Source: Streptomyces sp. NBC_00582 (GTDB lineage Bacteria > Actinomycetota > Actinomycetes > Streptomycetales > Streptomycetaceae). Taken from it: a stretch of 64,000 nucleotides of DNA. The notes under the pieces were generated by a model. It had not been told where the DNA came from. It searched no databases and was given only the letters and a program-made list of their open reading frames with translations. The position numbers were made by a program, and so were the translations under genes. This document shows positions 9,822 to 18,599 of the stretch, in pieces. Location of the stretch: positions 8,060,001 to 8,124,000 of the forward strand of contig NZ_CP107772.1 of assembly GCF_036345155.1 (NCBI RefSeq), in the 5' to 3' direction. Position 1 is the first letter of the stretch; each line of letters starts with the position of its first letter.

Positions 9822-11356
9822 GGCCGGCGCCAGCTCCGTCCGTCTCGTTCGAGCATCTGGTCCGCCTCGACGGGCCCCCAGGTACCGGCCGGGTACTGCG
9901 CGGGCCTGCCGTTCCGGTCCCAGTACCGCTCGATCGGGTCGAGGATCTTCCAGGACAGCTCCACCTCTTCCGTGCGGGGGAAGAGGTTCGAGTCGCCGAG
10001 CAGCACATCGAGGATGAGGCGCTCGTACGCCTCGGGCGAGGACTCGGTGAACGACTCGCCGTAGGCGAAGTCCATGGACACGTCCCGGATCTCCATGGAG
10101 GTGCCGGGCACCTTGGAGCCGAAGCGGACGGTCACGCCCTCGTCGGGCTGGACGCGGATGACGATCGCGTTCTTGCCGAGCTCCTCCGTCGCCGTGTGGT
10201 CGAAGGGGGAGTGCGGGGCGCGCTGGAAGACCACCGCGATCTCGGTGACCCGGCGGCCGAGCCGCTTGCCGGTGCGCAGATAGAAGGGGACGCCCGCCCA
10301 GCGGCGGTTGTCGACCTCGACCTTGATGGCGGCGTAGGTGTCGGTCTTCGACGCCGGGTCGATGCCGTCCTCCTCGAGATAGCCGATGGCCTTCTCGCCG
10401 CCCTGCCACCCGGCCGCGTACTGGGCGCGCACGGTGTCCCGGCCGAGATCCTCGGGCAGCCGTACGGCCCCGAGCACCTTGGTCTTCTCCGCGGCCAGCG
10501 CGTCCGCGTCGAAGGAGGCGGGCTCCTCCATCGCGGTGAGCGCCATCAGCTGCAGCAGGTGGTTCTGGATGACGTCACGGGCGGCGCCGATGCCGTCGTA
10601 GTAGCCGGCCCGGCCGCCGATGCCGATGTCCTCGGCCATCGTGATCTGGACGTGGTCCACGAAGGACCGGTTCCAGATCGGCTCGAACATCGTGTTGGCG
10701 AACCGCAGCGCCAGGATGTTCTGGACCGTCTCCTTGCCCAGGTAGTGGTCGATGCGGAAGACCTGGTCGGGGGCGAAGACCTCGTGGACGACCTTGTTGA
10801 GCTCCTCCGCGGAGGCCAGGTCGTGCCCGAACGGCTTCTCGATGACCGCGCGCCGCCAGGAGTCCTTCGTCTGGTCGGCCAGCCCGTGCTTCTTCAGCTG
10901 CTGGATGACCACCGGGAAGGACCGCGGCGGCACGGACAGGTAGAAGGCGAAGTTGCCGCCCGTGCCCTGTGCCTTGTCGAGCTCCTCGATCGTCGCGCGC
11001 AGCCGCTCGAAGGCCTCGTCGTCGTCGAAGGTGCCCTGCACGAAGCGCATGCCCTGGATGAGCTGCTGCCAGACCTCCTCACGGAAGGGCGTGCGGGAGT
11101 GCTCCTTGACGGCGTCGTGGACCTCGGCGGCGAAGTCCTCGTGCGCCCATTCGCGGCGGGCGAACCCGACCAGCGAGAAACCCGGCGGCAGCAGACCCCG
11201 GTTGGCGAGGTCGTACACGGCGGGCATGAGCTTCTTGCGGGACAGGTCGCCCGTGACCCCGAAGATGACCAGGCCCGACGGCCCCGCGATACGCGGGAGC
11301 CGTCGGTCGGCGGGGTCACGAAGCGGGTTCGCTCCGGAACCGGAAAGGGGAGGCAA
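9818..11356 (-). CDS. zwf: Glucose-6-phosphate 1-dehydrogenase
   Basis: Oxidises glucose 6-phosphate to the lactone, producing NADPH, at entry to the pentose phosphate pathway. The product is about 512 residues. The coenzyme motif is GVTGDLSRKKLMPAVYDL near residue 33, EKPFGHD is near residue 185, and the catalytic RIDHYLGKE is near residue 212. The start is a TTG at 11356, chosen because GGAGG (inside the end of tal) lies nine bases upstream and the following NPLRDPADRRLPRIAG is the conserved N-terminus. Only four bases separate it from tal, so it is in one operon. Confidence 0.96.
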   Translation of the reverse strand: MPPLSGSGANPLRDPADRRLPRIAGPSGLVIFGVTGDLSRKKLMPAVYDLANRGLLPPGFSLVGFARREWAHEDFAAEVHDAVKEHSRTPFREEVWQQLIQGMRFVQGTFDDDEAFERLRATIEELDKAQGTGGNFAFYLSVPPRSFPVVIQQLKKHGLADQTKDSWRRAVIEKPFGHDLASAEELNKVVHEVFAPDQVFRIDHYLGKETVQNILALRFANTMFEPIWNRSFVDHVQITMAEDIGIGGRAGYYDGIGAARDVIQNHLLQLMALTAMEEPASFDADALAAEKTKVLGAVRLPEDLGRDTVRAQYAAGWQGGEKAIGYLEEDGIDPASKTDTYAAIKVEVDNRRWAGVPFYLRTGKRLGRRVTEIAVVFQRAPHSPFDHTATEELGKNAIVIRVQPDEGVTVRFGSKVPGTSMEIRDVSMDFAYGESFTESSPEAYERLILDVLLGDSNLFPRTEEVELSWKILDPIERYWDRNGRPAQYPAGTWGPVEADQMLERDGRSWRRP

Positions 11357-11360
11357 GGAT

Positions 11361-12479
11361 TCAGCCCTCCGAAGGCGCGAGGCGCTCCAGCTCGGCCTCG
11401 GTCGACTTGAGCAGGTCGTTCCAGGACGCCTCGAACTTCTCGACGCCCTCGTCCTCCAGCAGTTGCACCACGTCGTCGTAGGCGATGCCGAGCCGCTCGA
11501 CGGCGTCGAGGTCGGCGCGGGCCTGCGCGTAGGTGCCGGCGACGGTGTTGCCGGTGATCTCGCCGTGCTGCTCGGTCGCCTGGAGGGTGGCCTCCGGCAT
11601 GGTGTTCACCGTGTTCGGCGCGACCAGCTCGTCGACGTACAGGGTGTCCTTGTACGCCGGGTCCTTCACACCGGTGGAGGCCCACAGCGGACGCTGCTTG
11701 TTGGCGCCGGCGCTCTCCAGCTTGCTCCAGCGCTCGGTCGAGAACACCTCCTCGTACGCCTCGTAGGCGAGCCGGGCGTTGGCGACGGCGGCCTTGCCGC
11801 GCGCGGCCTTCGCCTCGTCGGTGCCCAGGGCGTCCAGGCGCTTGTCGATCTCGGTGTCCACACGGGACACGAAGAAGGACGCCACCGAGTGGATCAGCGA
11901 GAGGTCGAGACCCTTCTCCTTGGCCTTCTCCAGACCGGCCAGGTAGGCGTCCATCACCTCGCGGTAGCGCTCCAGCGAGAAGATCAGCGTGACGTTGACG
12001 CTGATGCCGTTGCCGATGACCTCGGTGATCGCCGGCAGACCCGCCTTGGTGGCCGGGATCTTGATCAGCGTGTTGGGGCGGTCCACCAGCCAGGCGAGCT
12101 GCTTGGCCTCGGCGACCGTCGCCTTGGTGTTGTGGGCGAGGCGAGGGTCGACCTCGATCGACACCCGGCCGTCCTGACCACCGGTGGCGTCGAAGACCGG
12201 CCGCAGGATGTCGGCCGCGTCCCGGACGTCCGCCGTGGTGATCATGCGGATGGCCTCTTCGACCGTGACCTTGCGGTAGGCGAGGTCGGAGAGCTGCTGG
12301 TCGTAGCCGTCGCCCTGCGAGATCGCCTTCTGGAAGATCGACGGGTTGGTGGTGACGCCCACGACGTGCTGCTGGTCGATCAGCTCGGCCAGGTTGCCGG
12401 ACGTGATCCGCTTGCGCGACAGGTCGTCCAGCCAGATCGCGACGCCCTCCTCGGAGAGGCGCTTGAGTGCGTCTGTCAT
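11361..12479 (-). CDS. tal: Transaldolase
   Basis: Transfers a dihydroxyacetone unit between sugar phosphates in the non-oxidative pentose phosphate pathway. At 372 residues it is the longer actinobacterial/cyanobacterial type. Motifs are [14 protein letters not shown] near residue 42, the Schiff-base lysine region [12 protein letters not shown] near residue 138, and [11 protein letters not shown]. The ATG at 12479 follows AGGAG. It lies 33 bases downstream of tkt and four bases upstream of zwf. Confidence 0.97.
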   Translation of the reverse strand: MTDALKRLSEEGVAIWLDDLSRKRITSGNLAELIDQQHVVGVTTNPSIFQKAISQGDGYDQQLSDLAYRKVTVEEAIRMITTADVRDAADILRPVFDATGGQDGRVSIEVDPRLAHNTKATVAEAKQLAWLVDRPNTLIKIPATKAGLPAITEVIGNGISVNVTLIFSLERYREVMDAYLAGLEKAKEKGLDLSLIHSVASFFVSRVDTEIDKRLDALGTDEAKAARGKAAVANARLAYEAYEEVFSTERWSKLESAGANKQRPLWASTGVKDPAYKDTLYVDELVAPNTVNTMPEATLQATEQHGEITGNTVAGTYAQARADLDAVERLGIAYDDVVQLLEDEGVEKFEASWNDLLKSTEAELERLAPSEG

Positions 12480-12512
12480 GGAATTACATCTCCTACGTGT
12501 CGTATATGGGCG

Positions 12513-14600
12513 TCAGCGCTGGGCGGCAGCGATGGATTCCCGGGCCTGGGCTGCCACGTTCTCGGCAGTGAAGCCGTACTCCTGGAAGAGGACCTTGCCG
12601 TCGGCCGAAGCACCGAAGTGCTCCAGGGAAACGATGCGGCCGGCGTCCCCGACGTACTTGTGCCACGTCAGACCGATGCCCGCCTCGACGGAGACCCGGG
12701 CCTTCACCGACGGCGGCAGGACGCTGTCCCGGTACCCCTGGTCCTGCTCCTCGAACCACTCCACGGACGGCATGGACACCACCCGCGTCGGCACCCCGTC
12801 GGCCTCCAGCGCCTCGCGCGCCTCGACGGCCACGTGCACCTCGGAACCGGTGGCGATGAGGATGACCTCCGGAGCACCGTTCGACGCCTCGAAGAGGACG
12901 TAACCGCCACGAGCGGCATCCTCGTTGGGCTCGTACGTCGGCACGCCCTGACGGGTCAGCGCCAGACCGTGCGGGGCGCCCTTGCCGAAGACCTTGGTGT
13001 ACCGCTTGAGGATCTCGCGCCAGGCGATCGCGGTCTCGTTGGCGTCGGCCGGACGGACCACGTTCAGGCCCGGGATGGCGCGCAGCGAGGCCAGGTGCTC
13101 GACCGGCTGGTGCGTCGGGCCGTCCTCGCCGAGACCGATGGAGTCGTGCGTCCACACGTACGTCACCGGCAGATGCATCAACGCCGAGAGCCGGACGGCG
13201 TTGCGCATGTAGTCGGAGAACACGAGGAACGTGCCGCCGTAGACACGGGTGTTGCCGTGCAGCGCGATGCCGTTCATCTCCGCGGCCATGGAGTGCTCGC
13301 GGATGCCGAAGTGGATCGTGCGGCCGTACGGGTTCGCCTCCGGGAGCGGGTTGTCCGCCGGGAGGAACGACGAGGTCTTGTCGATCGTCGTGTTGTTGGA
13401 GCCCGCCAGGTCGGCCGAGCCGCCCCACAGCTCCGGGATCACCGCGCCGAGCGCCTGGAGCACCTTGCCGGACGCGGCGCGCGTGGCGACGCCCTTGCCG
13501 GGCTCGAAGACCGGGAGCTTCTCCTCCCAGCCGGCCGGCAGCTCGCCCGCGGCGATCCGGTCGAACTCGGCGGCGCGCTCGGCGTTGTCGTCCCGCCAGA
13601 GCTGGAAGGACTTCTCCCACTCGGCCTTCGCCTCCGCGCCGCGCTCCAGCGCGCCGCGGGTGTGGGCGATGACCTCGTCGGCGACCTCGAAGGTCTGCTC
13701 CGGGTCGAAGCCGAGGACGCGCTTGGTCGCGGCCACCTCTTCGTCGCCGAGCGCCGAGCCGTGCGCGGCCTCGGTGTTCTGCGCGTTCGGGGCCGGCCAG
13801 GCGATGATCGAGCGCATCGCGATGAAGGACGGCTTGTCCGTCACCTTCTTCGCTTCCTCGATCGCGTTGTAGAGGGCGTGCGGGTCGAGGTCGCCGTCCG
13901 GCTTCGGGGCGATCCGCTGCACATGCCAGCCGTAGGCCTCGTACCGCTTGACGGTGTCCTCGGAGACGGCCGTCTCGGTGTCGCCCTCGATGGAGATGTG
14001 GTTGTCGTCCCACAGCAGGACCAGGTTGCCCAGCTTCTGGTGGCCGGCCAGCGAGGACGCCTCGGCGGAGATGCCCTCCTGGAGGCAGCCGTCACCCGCG
14101 ATCACGTACACGAAGTGGTCGAAGGGGGACTCGCCCTCGGGGGCCTCGGGGTCGAACAGACCGCGCTCGTAGCGGGCGGCCATCGCCATGCCGACGGCGT
14201 TCGCGACACCCTGGCCGAGCGGGCCGGTGGTGGTCTCGACGCCCACCGTGTGGCCGTACTCGGGGTGACCCGGAGTCTTCGAACCCCAGGTGCGGAAGGA
14301 CTTGAGATCGTCCAGCTCGAGGCCGAACCCGGCCAGGTAGAGCTGGGTGTAGAGGGTCAGGGACGAATGGCCCGCGGACAGCACGAAACGGTCGCGGCCC
14401 ACCCAGTCGGCGTCCGCCGGGTCGTGCCGCATCACCTTCTGGAAGAGGGTGTAGGCGGCGGGCGCCAGGCTCATCGCCGTACCGGGATGGCCGTTGCCGA
14501 CCTTCTGTACGGCGTCGGCGGCAAGGACGCGGGCGGTGTCGACGGCCCGCTGGTCCAATGCGGTCCACTCGAGGTCTGTGGTGGTCGGCTTGGTGCTCAC
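12513..14600 (-). CDS. tkt: Transketolase
   Basis: Thiamine-diphosphate enzyme that moves two-carbon units in the non-oxidative pentose phosphate pathway. It is 695 residues long with the N-terminal GNGHPGTAMSLAPAAYTLF, the cofactor motif GDGCLQEGISAEA followed by WDDN about 27 residues later, and the C-terminal pyrimidine/regulatory domain containing GIREHSMAAEMNG. The GTG start at 14600 has GGAG upstream. It is the first gene of the pentose phosphate operon; its promoter must lie in the 408-base divergent gap before ctaB. Confidence 0.97.
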   Translation of the reverse strand: MSTKPTTTDLEWTALDQRAVDTARVLAADAVQKVGNGHPGTAMSLAPAAYTLFQKVMRHDPADADWVGRDRFVLSAGHSSLTLYTQLYLAGFGLELDDLKSFRTWGSKTPGHPEYGHTVGVETTTGPLGQGVANAVGMAMAARYERGLFDPEAPEGESPFDHFVYVIAGDGCLQEGISAEASSLAGHQKLGNLVLLWDDNHISIEGDTETAVSEDTVKRYEAYGWHVQRIAPKPDGDLDPHALYNAIEEAKKVTDKPSFIAMRSIIAWPAPNAQNTEAAHGSALGDEEVAATKRVLGFDPEQTFEVADEVIAHTRGALERGAEAKAEWEKSFQLWRDDNAERAAEFDRIAAGELPAGWEEKLPVFEPGKGVATRAASGKVLQALGAVIPELWGGSADLAGSNNTTIDKTSSFLPADNPLPEANPYGRTIHFGIREHSMAAEMNGIALHGNTRVYGGTFLVFSDYMRNAVRLSALMHLPVTYVWTHDSIGLGEDGPTHQPVEHLASLRAIPGLNVVRPADANETAIAWREILKRYTKVFGKGAPHGLALTRQGVPTYEPNEDAARGGYVLFEASNGAPEVILIATGSEVHVAVEAREALEADGVPTRVVSMPSVEWFEEQDQGYRDSVLPPSVKARVSVEAGIGLTWHKYVGDAGRIVSLEHFGASADGKVLFQEYGFTAENVAAQARESIAAAQR

Positions 14601-15008
14601 CCTGGGTCAGGGCTCCTCTCCACATGTCGAATACCGGCTGTTGCGGGCACGCGCCCACCGGCTGCCGGGTGACTGGATGCCCACCGGCCGCTGTCGAGCC
14701 TACCCCTGCGGGGACGTGCGTTTTTTCGAGTCATTCCAGACTGCCGGGCCTTGCTGCGATCCGCCCGCCGGCCGGCCGGAACCCCACTTGGCACTTGAAT
14801 ACGGAGCCGCTCATCTGACTGCTCAATCGAGCCCCAGTACGACTCATCGGAAACACCCTCCCGCACCCCTCACCGGCGCCCCCGCCAACACGACCCCACC
14901 CCCGCGAAGGCCGGGGTATGGGCAACGTCTACAGTGGCGTGGTACGCGCGAGCCTTTACCCCGCATTCACATGGGGAGGCTTGCTGGGAGTCTCTGTCAG
15001 GGGTGTGC
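14601..15008. promoter_or_regulatory. Divergent promoter region between tkt and ctaB
   Basis: This is a 408-base gap with no supportable gene. It must contain the tkt promoter (minus) and the ctaB promoter (plus). A T-run occurs at 14719-14726, and a TACAGT sequence near 14932 could serve as a -10 element toward ctaB. I see no convincing palindromic operator. Confidence 0.5.
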
Positions 15009-15956
15009 GTGACGGCCGTTGAATCCCGTCCAGTGGGGATCGTCGGGACGAGCCAGAGCCCGAGCCGGCGGCCGCTGGGGGCCCGGGTCAAGGCGTTCGT
15101 GGCGCTGACCAAGCCGCGGATCATCGAGCTGCTGCTGATCACCACCGTTCCGGTGATGTTCCTGGCGCAGCAGGGTGTGCCGGACCTCGGCCTGGTGCTG
15201 CTCACCTGCGTCGGCGGCTATCTCTCCGCGGGCGGCGCCAACGCGCTGAACATGTACATCGACCGCGACATCGACGCCCTGATGGACCGCACCTCGCAGC
15301 GCCCGCTGGTCACCGGCATGGTCTCGCCGCGCGAGTGCCTCGCCTTCGGCGTCACCCTCGCGGTGGTCTCGACCCTGCTGTTCGGGTTGACGGTCAACTG
15401 GCTGTCGGCCTGGCTGTCGCTCGGGGCGCTCCTCTTCTACGTCGTCGTGTACACGATGATCCTCAAGCGGCGCACCGCGCAGAACATCGTCTGGGGCGGC
15501 ATCGCCGGCTGCATGCCGGTGCTGATCGGCTGGTCGGCCGTGACGAACTCGCTGTCCTGGGCCCCGCTGATCCTCTTCCTGGTCATCTTCTTCTGGACGC
15601 CGCCGCACTACTGGCCGCTGTCCATGAAGGTCAGGGACGACTACGCGCGCGTGGGCGTCCCGATGCTGCCGGTCGTCGCCTCCAACAAGGTGGTCGCCAA
15701 GCAGATCGTGATCTACAGCTGGGTGATGGTCGCCGTCTCGCTGCTGCTGACGCCCCTCGGCTACACCGGCTGGTTCTACACGGCCGTGGCCCTCGCGGCG
15801 GGCGGCTGGTGGCTCTGGGAGGCGCACGCCCTGCAGAACCGGGCGAAGGCCGAGGTGACGGGCGTGAAGCTGAAGGAGATGCGCCTGTTCCACTGGTCCA
15901 TCACCTATGTCTCGCTGCTGTTCGTGGCGATCGCGGTGGACCCCTTCCTGAGGTAA
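15009..15956 (+). CDS. ctaB: Protoheme IX farnesyltransferase
   Basis: Membrane enzyme that farnesylates heme b to heme O, the first step of heme A synthesis for cytochrome aa3 oxidase. It is 315 residues of the UbiA family with about eight helices. The prenyl-diphosphate motif is [15 protein letters not shown] near residue 85, and a second Asp-rich loop, [14 protein letters not shown], lies near residue 210. The GTG at 15009 is chosen because VTAVESRP matches the expected N-terminus and AGGGG lies just upstream; in-frame codons further upstream are unlikely. The partner ctaA lies 1.6 kb downstream on the other strand. Confidence 0.95.
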   Translation: MTAVESRPVGIVGTSQSPSRRPLGARVKAFVALTKPRIIELLLITTVPVMFLAQQGVPDLGLVLLTCVGGYLSAGGANALNMYIDRDIDALMDRTSQRPLVTGMVSPRECLAFGVTLAVVSTLLFGLTVNWLSAWLSLGALLFYVVVYTMILKRRTAQNIVWGGIAGCMPVLIGWSAVTNSLSWAPLILFLVIFFWTPPHYWPLSMKVRDDYARVGVPMLPVVASNKVVAKQIVIYSWVMVAVSLLLTPLGYTGWFYTAVALAAGGWWLWEAHALQNRAKAEVTGVKLKEMRLFHWSITYVSLLFVAIAVDPFLR

Positions 15957-16042
15957 GGCGTCCGCGAGGGGGGCGTCCCTGAGGCACGCGTCACTCGCCC
16001 CGGCCGTCGCCGTTCGATCTACCCGTCGGTAGCATCGTGACC

Positions 16043-16375
16043 ATGGCAGACACGCAGCAGGTTGACGCGAAGGACGGGCGCCGCGTCGCCCGGCTCGCCC
16101 GGCAGATCAGCGCCTTCTCGAAGCAGCACGGCGGGGCCGAGGGCCAGGTCGCCCACATCGGGGAACGCGGGGCCCGGATCGTCCTCGTCGGCGAGGACGG
16201 CGGCTGGGGCGACCTCGTGGCGCCCTCCGTGGAGATCGCCGAGAAGGCCGTCGAGAAGGCCGGCATCACCGTCCACGAGTCCTTCGACGGCGAGTTCGCG
16301 GCGAAGGTGCGGACCGGGCCGTACGAATGGACGCGCATGGCCGGAATCCAGGTGGGCGGACCGAGCAACGGCTGA
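16043..16375 (+). CDS. Small conserved-looking protein of unknown function
   Basis: This 110-residue soluble protein matches no family I can name. Visible parts are a Lys/Arg-rich N-terminal helix (DGRRVARLARQISAFSKQHGG), then a predicted alternating strand-helix stretch with ARIVLVGEDGGWGDLVAP and HESFDGEFAAKVRTGPYEW. There is no signal peptide or membrane helix. The ATG at 16043 is preferred, with a GTG six bases upstream as the alternative. No Shine-Dalgarno is seen, and a TAGCAT at 16030-16035 could be a -10 element, so the mRNA may be leaderless. It lies between ctaB and an amidohydrolase. Confidence 0.7.
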   Translation: MADTQQVDAKDGRRVARLARQISAFSKQHGGAEGQVAHIGERGARIVLVGEDGGWGDLVAPSVEIAEKAVEKAGITVHESFDGEFAAKVRTGPYEWTRMAGIQVGGPSNG

Positions 16376-16448
16376 CCGACCCACCACCTGACACCGGGTT
16401 CACCCGTTAGGACCTTCAGCGGTACGAGGTCCAGTCGCGGGAGTCCCG

Positions 16449-17555
16449 ATGATCGAAACGCCGTCCCTGGTGGACCAGTACTGCCACGGCGTGCTCAGAA
16501 CGGAGCTGGGTCTCGGCACCTTCGAGGCCCGGCTGGCCCGTACCGAGGGCCCGCCCGCCCCCGGTACGACCCTGTTCGACACCCAGACCGGTTTCGCCGT
16601 ACGCCGCTGGTGCCCCCCGCTGCTCGGCCTGGAACCGCACTGCACACCCGCCCGTTATCTCGCCCGGCGCCGTGAACTCGGCGTACTGGAATCGGGCCGC
16701 AGACTCCTGCGCGGCAGCGGCATCACGACCTACCTCGTCGACACCGGACTGCCCGGCGACCTCACCGGCCCGGACGAGCTGGCCTCCGCCGCGGACGCCG
16801 AGGCCCGTGAGATCGTCCGCCTCGAACTCCTGGCCGAACAGGTCGCCGACACCTCCGGCACGGTCGAGGCGTTTCTCGCCAATCTCGCCGAGGCGGTCCA
16901 CTCGGCCGCCGCCGGCGCCGTCGCCTTCACCTCCGTCGCCGGGGTCCGGCACGGCCTCGCCCTCGCGCCCGAACCGCCCGGCCCCGGTGAGGTGCGCGGT
17001 GCCGCGGGCCGCTGGCTGGCCGCCCGCCGCGTCGGCGGCGAGCTGAGCGACCCCGTGCTGCTACGGCACCTGCTGTGGATCGCCGTCGCCTCGGGACTGC
17101 CCCTCCAACTGCACGCCGGGCTCGCCGAACCGGGCCTGCGCATCGACCGCACCGACCCCGCGCTGCTGACCGACTTCGCCCGCGCCACCGCGGGCCTCGG
17201 CACCGACCTGGTCCTGCTCCACGGCTACCCCTACCACCGCCACGCCGCCCATCTCGCCGCCGTCCTCCCGCATGTCTACACCGACTCCGGCGCCGCGCTC
17301 GTGCGCACCGGCGCCCGCGCCGCGACGGTCCTCGCGGAGATCCTGGAACTGGCCCCCTTCGGCAAGATCCTGTTCTCCAGCGGGGCGCAGGCGCTGCCCG
17401 AGCTGCACGTGGTCGGCGCCCGGCTGTTCCGCGAGGCGCTCGGCAGGGTCCTGGGCGGCTGGGTCGCCGAGGGCGCGTGGTCGCTCACGGACGCCCAGCG
17501 GGTGGCCGGCATGGTGGCGGCGGGGAACGCCCGGCGGGTGTACGGGCTGAGCTGA
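16449..17555 (+). CDS. Amidohydrolase-family (FluG N-domain-like) metal hydrolase
   Basis: Predicted TIM-barrel amidohydrolase of 368 residues. The N-terminal VDQYCHGV resembles the first metal-binding strand of the family (normally DxHxH, here one His). Later strands carry PLQLHAGLAEP (second His site, near residue 220), LVLLHGYPYHRHAAHLA (third, near residue 255) and VYTDSGAALVRTG (Asp site). KILFSSGAQALPELHV near residue 308 is typical of the amidohydrolase-2/FluG group. The substrate is unknown. ATG at 16449. It converges with ctaA with only eight bases between them. Confidence 0.8.
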   Translation: MIETPSLVDQYCHGVLRTELGLGTFEARLARTEGPPAPGTTLFDTQTGFAVRRWCPPLLGLEPHCTPARYLARRRELGVLESGRRLLRGSGITTYLVDTGLPGDLTGPDELASAADAEAREIVRLELLAEQVADTSGTVEAFLANLAEAVHSAAAGAVAFTSVAGVRHGLALAPEPPGPGEVRGAAGRWLAARRVGGELSDPVLLRHLLWIAVASGLPLQLHAGLAEPGLRIDRTDPALLTDFARATAGLGTDLVLLHGYPYHRHAAHLAAVLPHVYTDSGAALVRTGARAATVLAEILELAPFGKILFSSGAQALPELHVVGARLFREALGRVLGGWVAEGAWSLTDAQRVAGMVAAGNARRVYGLS

Positions 17556-17563
17556 GCCACGGG

Positions 17564-18574
17564 TCAGGCGTTCGAGCCGACCGTCGCCTCCGCCGCAGGA
17601 CCCGGCAGACCGACCGTCGTCGCCGGACGCTCGCGCAGCGCCAGCAGCACCAGCAGCACCCAGATCCACACCAGCGCCGACCCCAGCATGTGCAGCCCGA
17701 CCAGGACCTCGGGGAGGTTCGTGAAGTACTGCACGTAACCGATGACCCCCTGGGCGAGCAGCACCAGGAACAGCTCCCGGGTGCGGTTCAGCGGGCCCCG
17801 CGGGGCGTCGACCGCCTTGAGGATGAACCACAGGGCGAAGGTCAGCGTCACCACGATCCACGCGAGCACCGCGTGCAGCTTGGCCACCGTCTCCCAGTCC
17901 AGCGGCATCCGCTCGACCTCGCTGGAGTCACCCGCGTGCGGGCCCGCCCCGGTCACCACCGTGCCGACCGCGATCAGCAGCGACGAGGCGACGACCAGGA
18001 ACCACACGAGCTGCCGCACCGGCTTGCCCACCAGCGGCCGGGGCTCCCCGTCCCCCTCCCGGGTGCGCTGCCACATCACGGCGGCGACCGCGATCAGCGC
18101 CGAGGCGAGCAGGAAGTGCGCCGCGACCGTGTACGGGTTGAGGCCGACCAGCACCACGATCCCGCCGAGGACCGCGTTGCTCATCACCAGCCAGAACTGC
18201 GCCCAGCCCAGCCGGGTCAGCCCCCGGCGCCGCGGCTTCTCCGCGCGCGCGGCGATGATCGCCCAGCCGACGGCGGCGCACAGGACGTACGTCAGCATGC
18301 GGTTGCCGAACTCGATGGCGCCGTGGAAGCCCATCGCGCTCGTCGCGGTGAGCGAGTCGGCGGTGCACTTGGGCCAGGTCGGGCAGCCGAGGCCGGAGCC
18401 GGTGAGGCGTACCGCACCGCCGGTGACCACGATGACCACCGACATCACGAGCGCGGACAGGGCCGCCCGCTGAACCGTCCGGGGTGCGGGGGTCCAGCGG
18501 TCGGCGATGAAGGCGAGCGGGTTGCGCACGGCGGCTACGGCGTCGGCGCGGGTCACGTTTGGCACGCCCACCAT
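17564..18574 (-). CDS. ctaA: Heme A synthase (COX15/CtaA)
   Basis: Oxidises heme O to heme A in the membrane for aa3-type cytochrome oxidase. About 336 residues with eight helices. Heme-ligand histidines appear in GFHGAIEFGNRML, TVAAHFLLAS, AKLHAVLAW and VGLHMLGSALVW. The extracytoplasmic cysteine pair is in GSGLGCPTWPKC. The start is uncertain: ATG at 18574 is given, with GTG at 18595 or an internal GTG possible. A TACGAT sequence just upstream could be a -10 of a nearly leaderless mRNA. It sits directly downstream of the NB-ARC gene on the same strand. Confidence 0.93.
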   Translation of the reverse strand: MVGVPNVTRADAVAAVRNPLAFIADRWTPAPRTVQRAALSALVMSVVIVVTGGAVRLTGSGLGCPTWPKCTADSLTATSAMGFHGAIEFGNRMLTYVLCAAVGWAIIAARAEKPRRRGLTRLGWAQFWLVMSNAVLGGIVVLVGLNPYTVAAHFLLASALIAVAAVMWQRTREGDGEPRPLVGKPVRQLVWFLVVASSLLIAVGTVVTGAGPHAGDSSEVERMPLDWETVAKLHAVLAWIVVTLTFALWFILKAVDAPRGPLNRTRELFLVLLAQGVIGYVQYFTNLPEVLVGLHMLGSALVWIWVLLVLLALRERPATTVGLPGPAAEATVGSNA

Positions 18575-18599
18575 CGTAGGCCGCCGCTTGTGCACGCTT

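Noticed and set aside
10953..14672. A 1239-codon plus-strand open frame
   Set aside because: Lies opposite zwf, tal and tkt; its composition and lack of motifs mark it as an antisense artefact of high GC.
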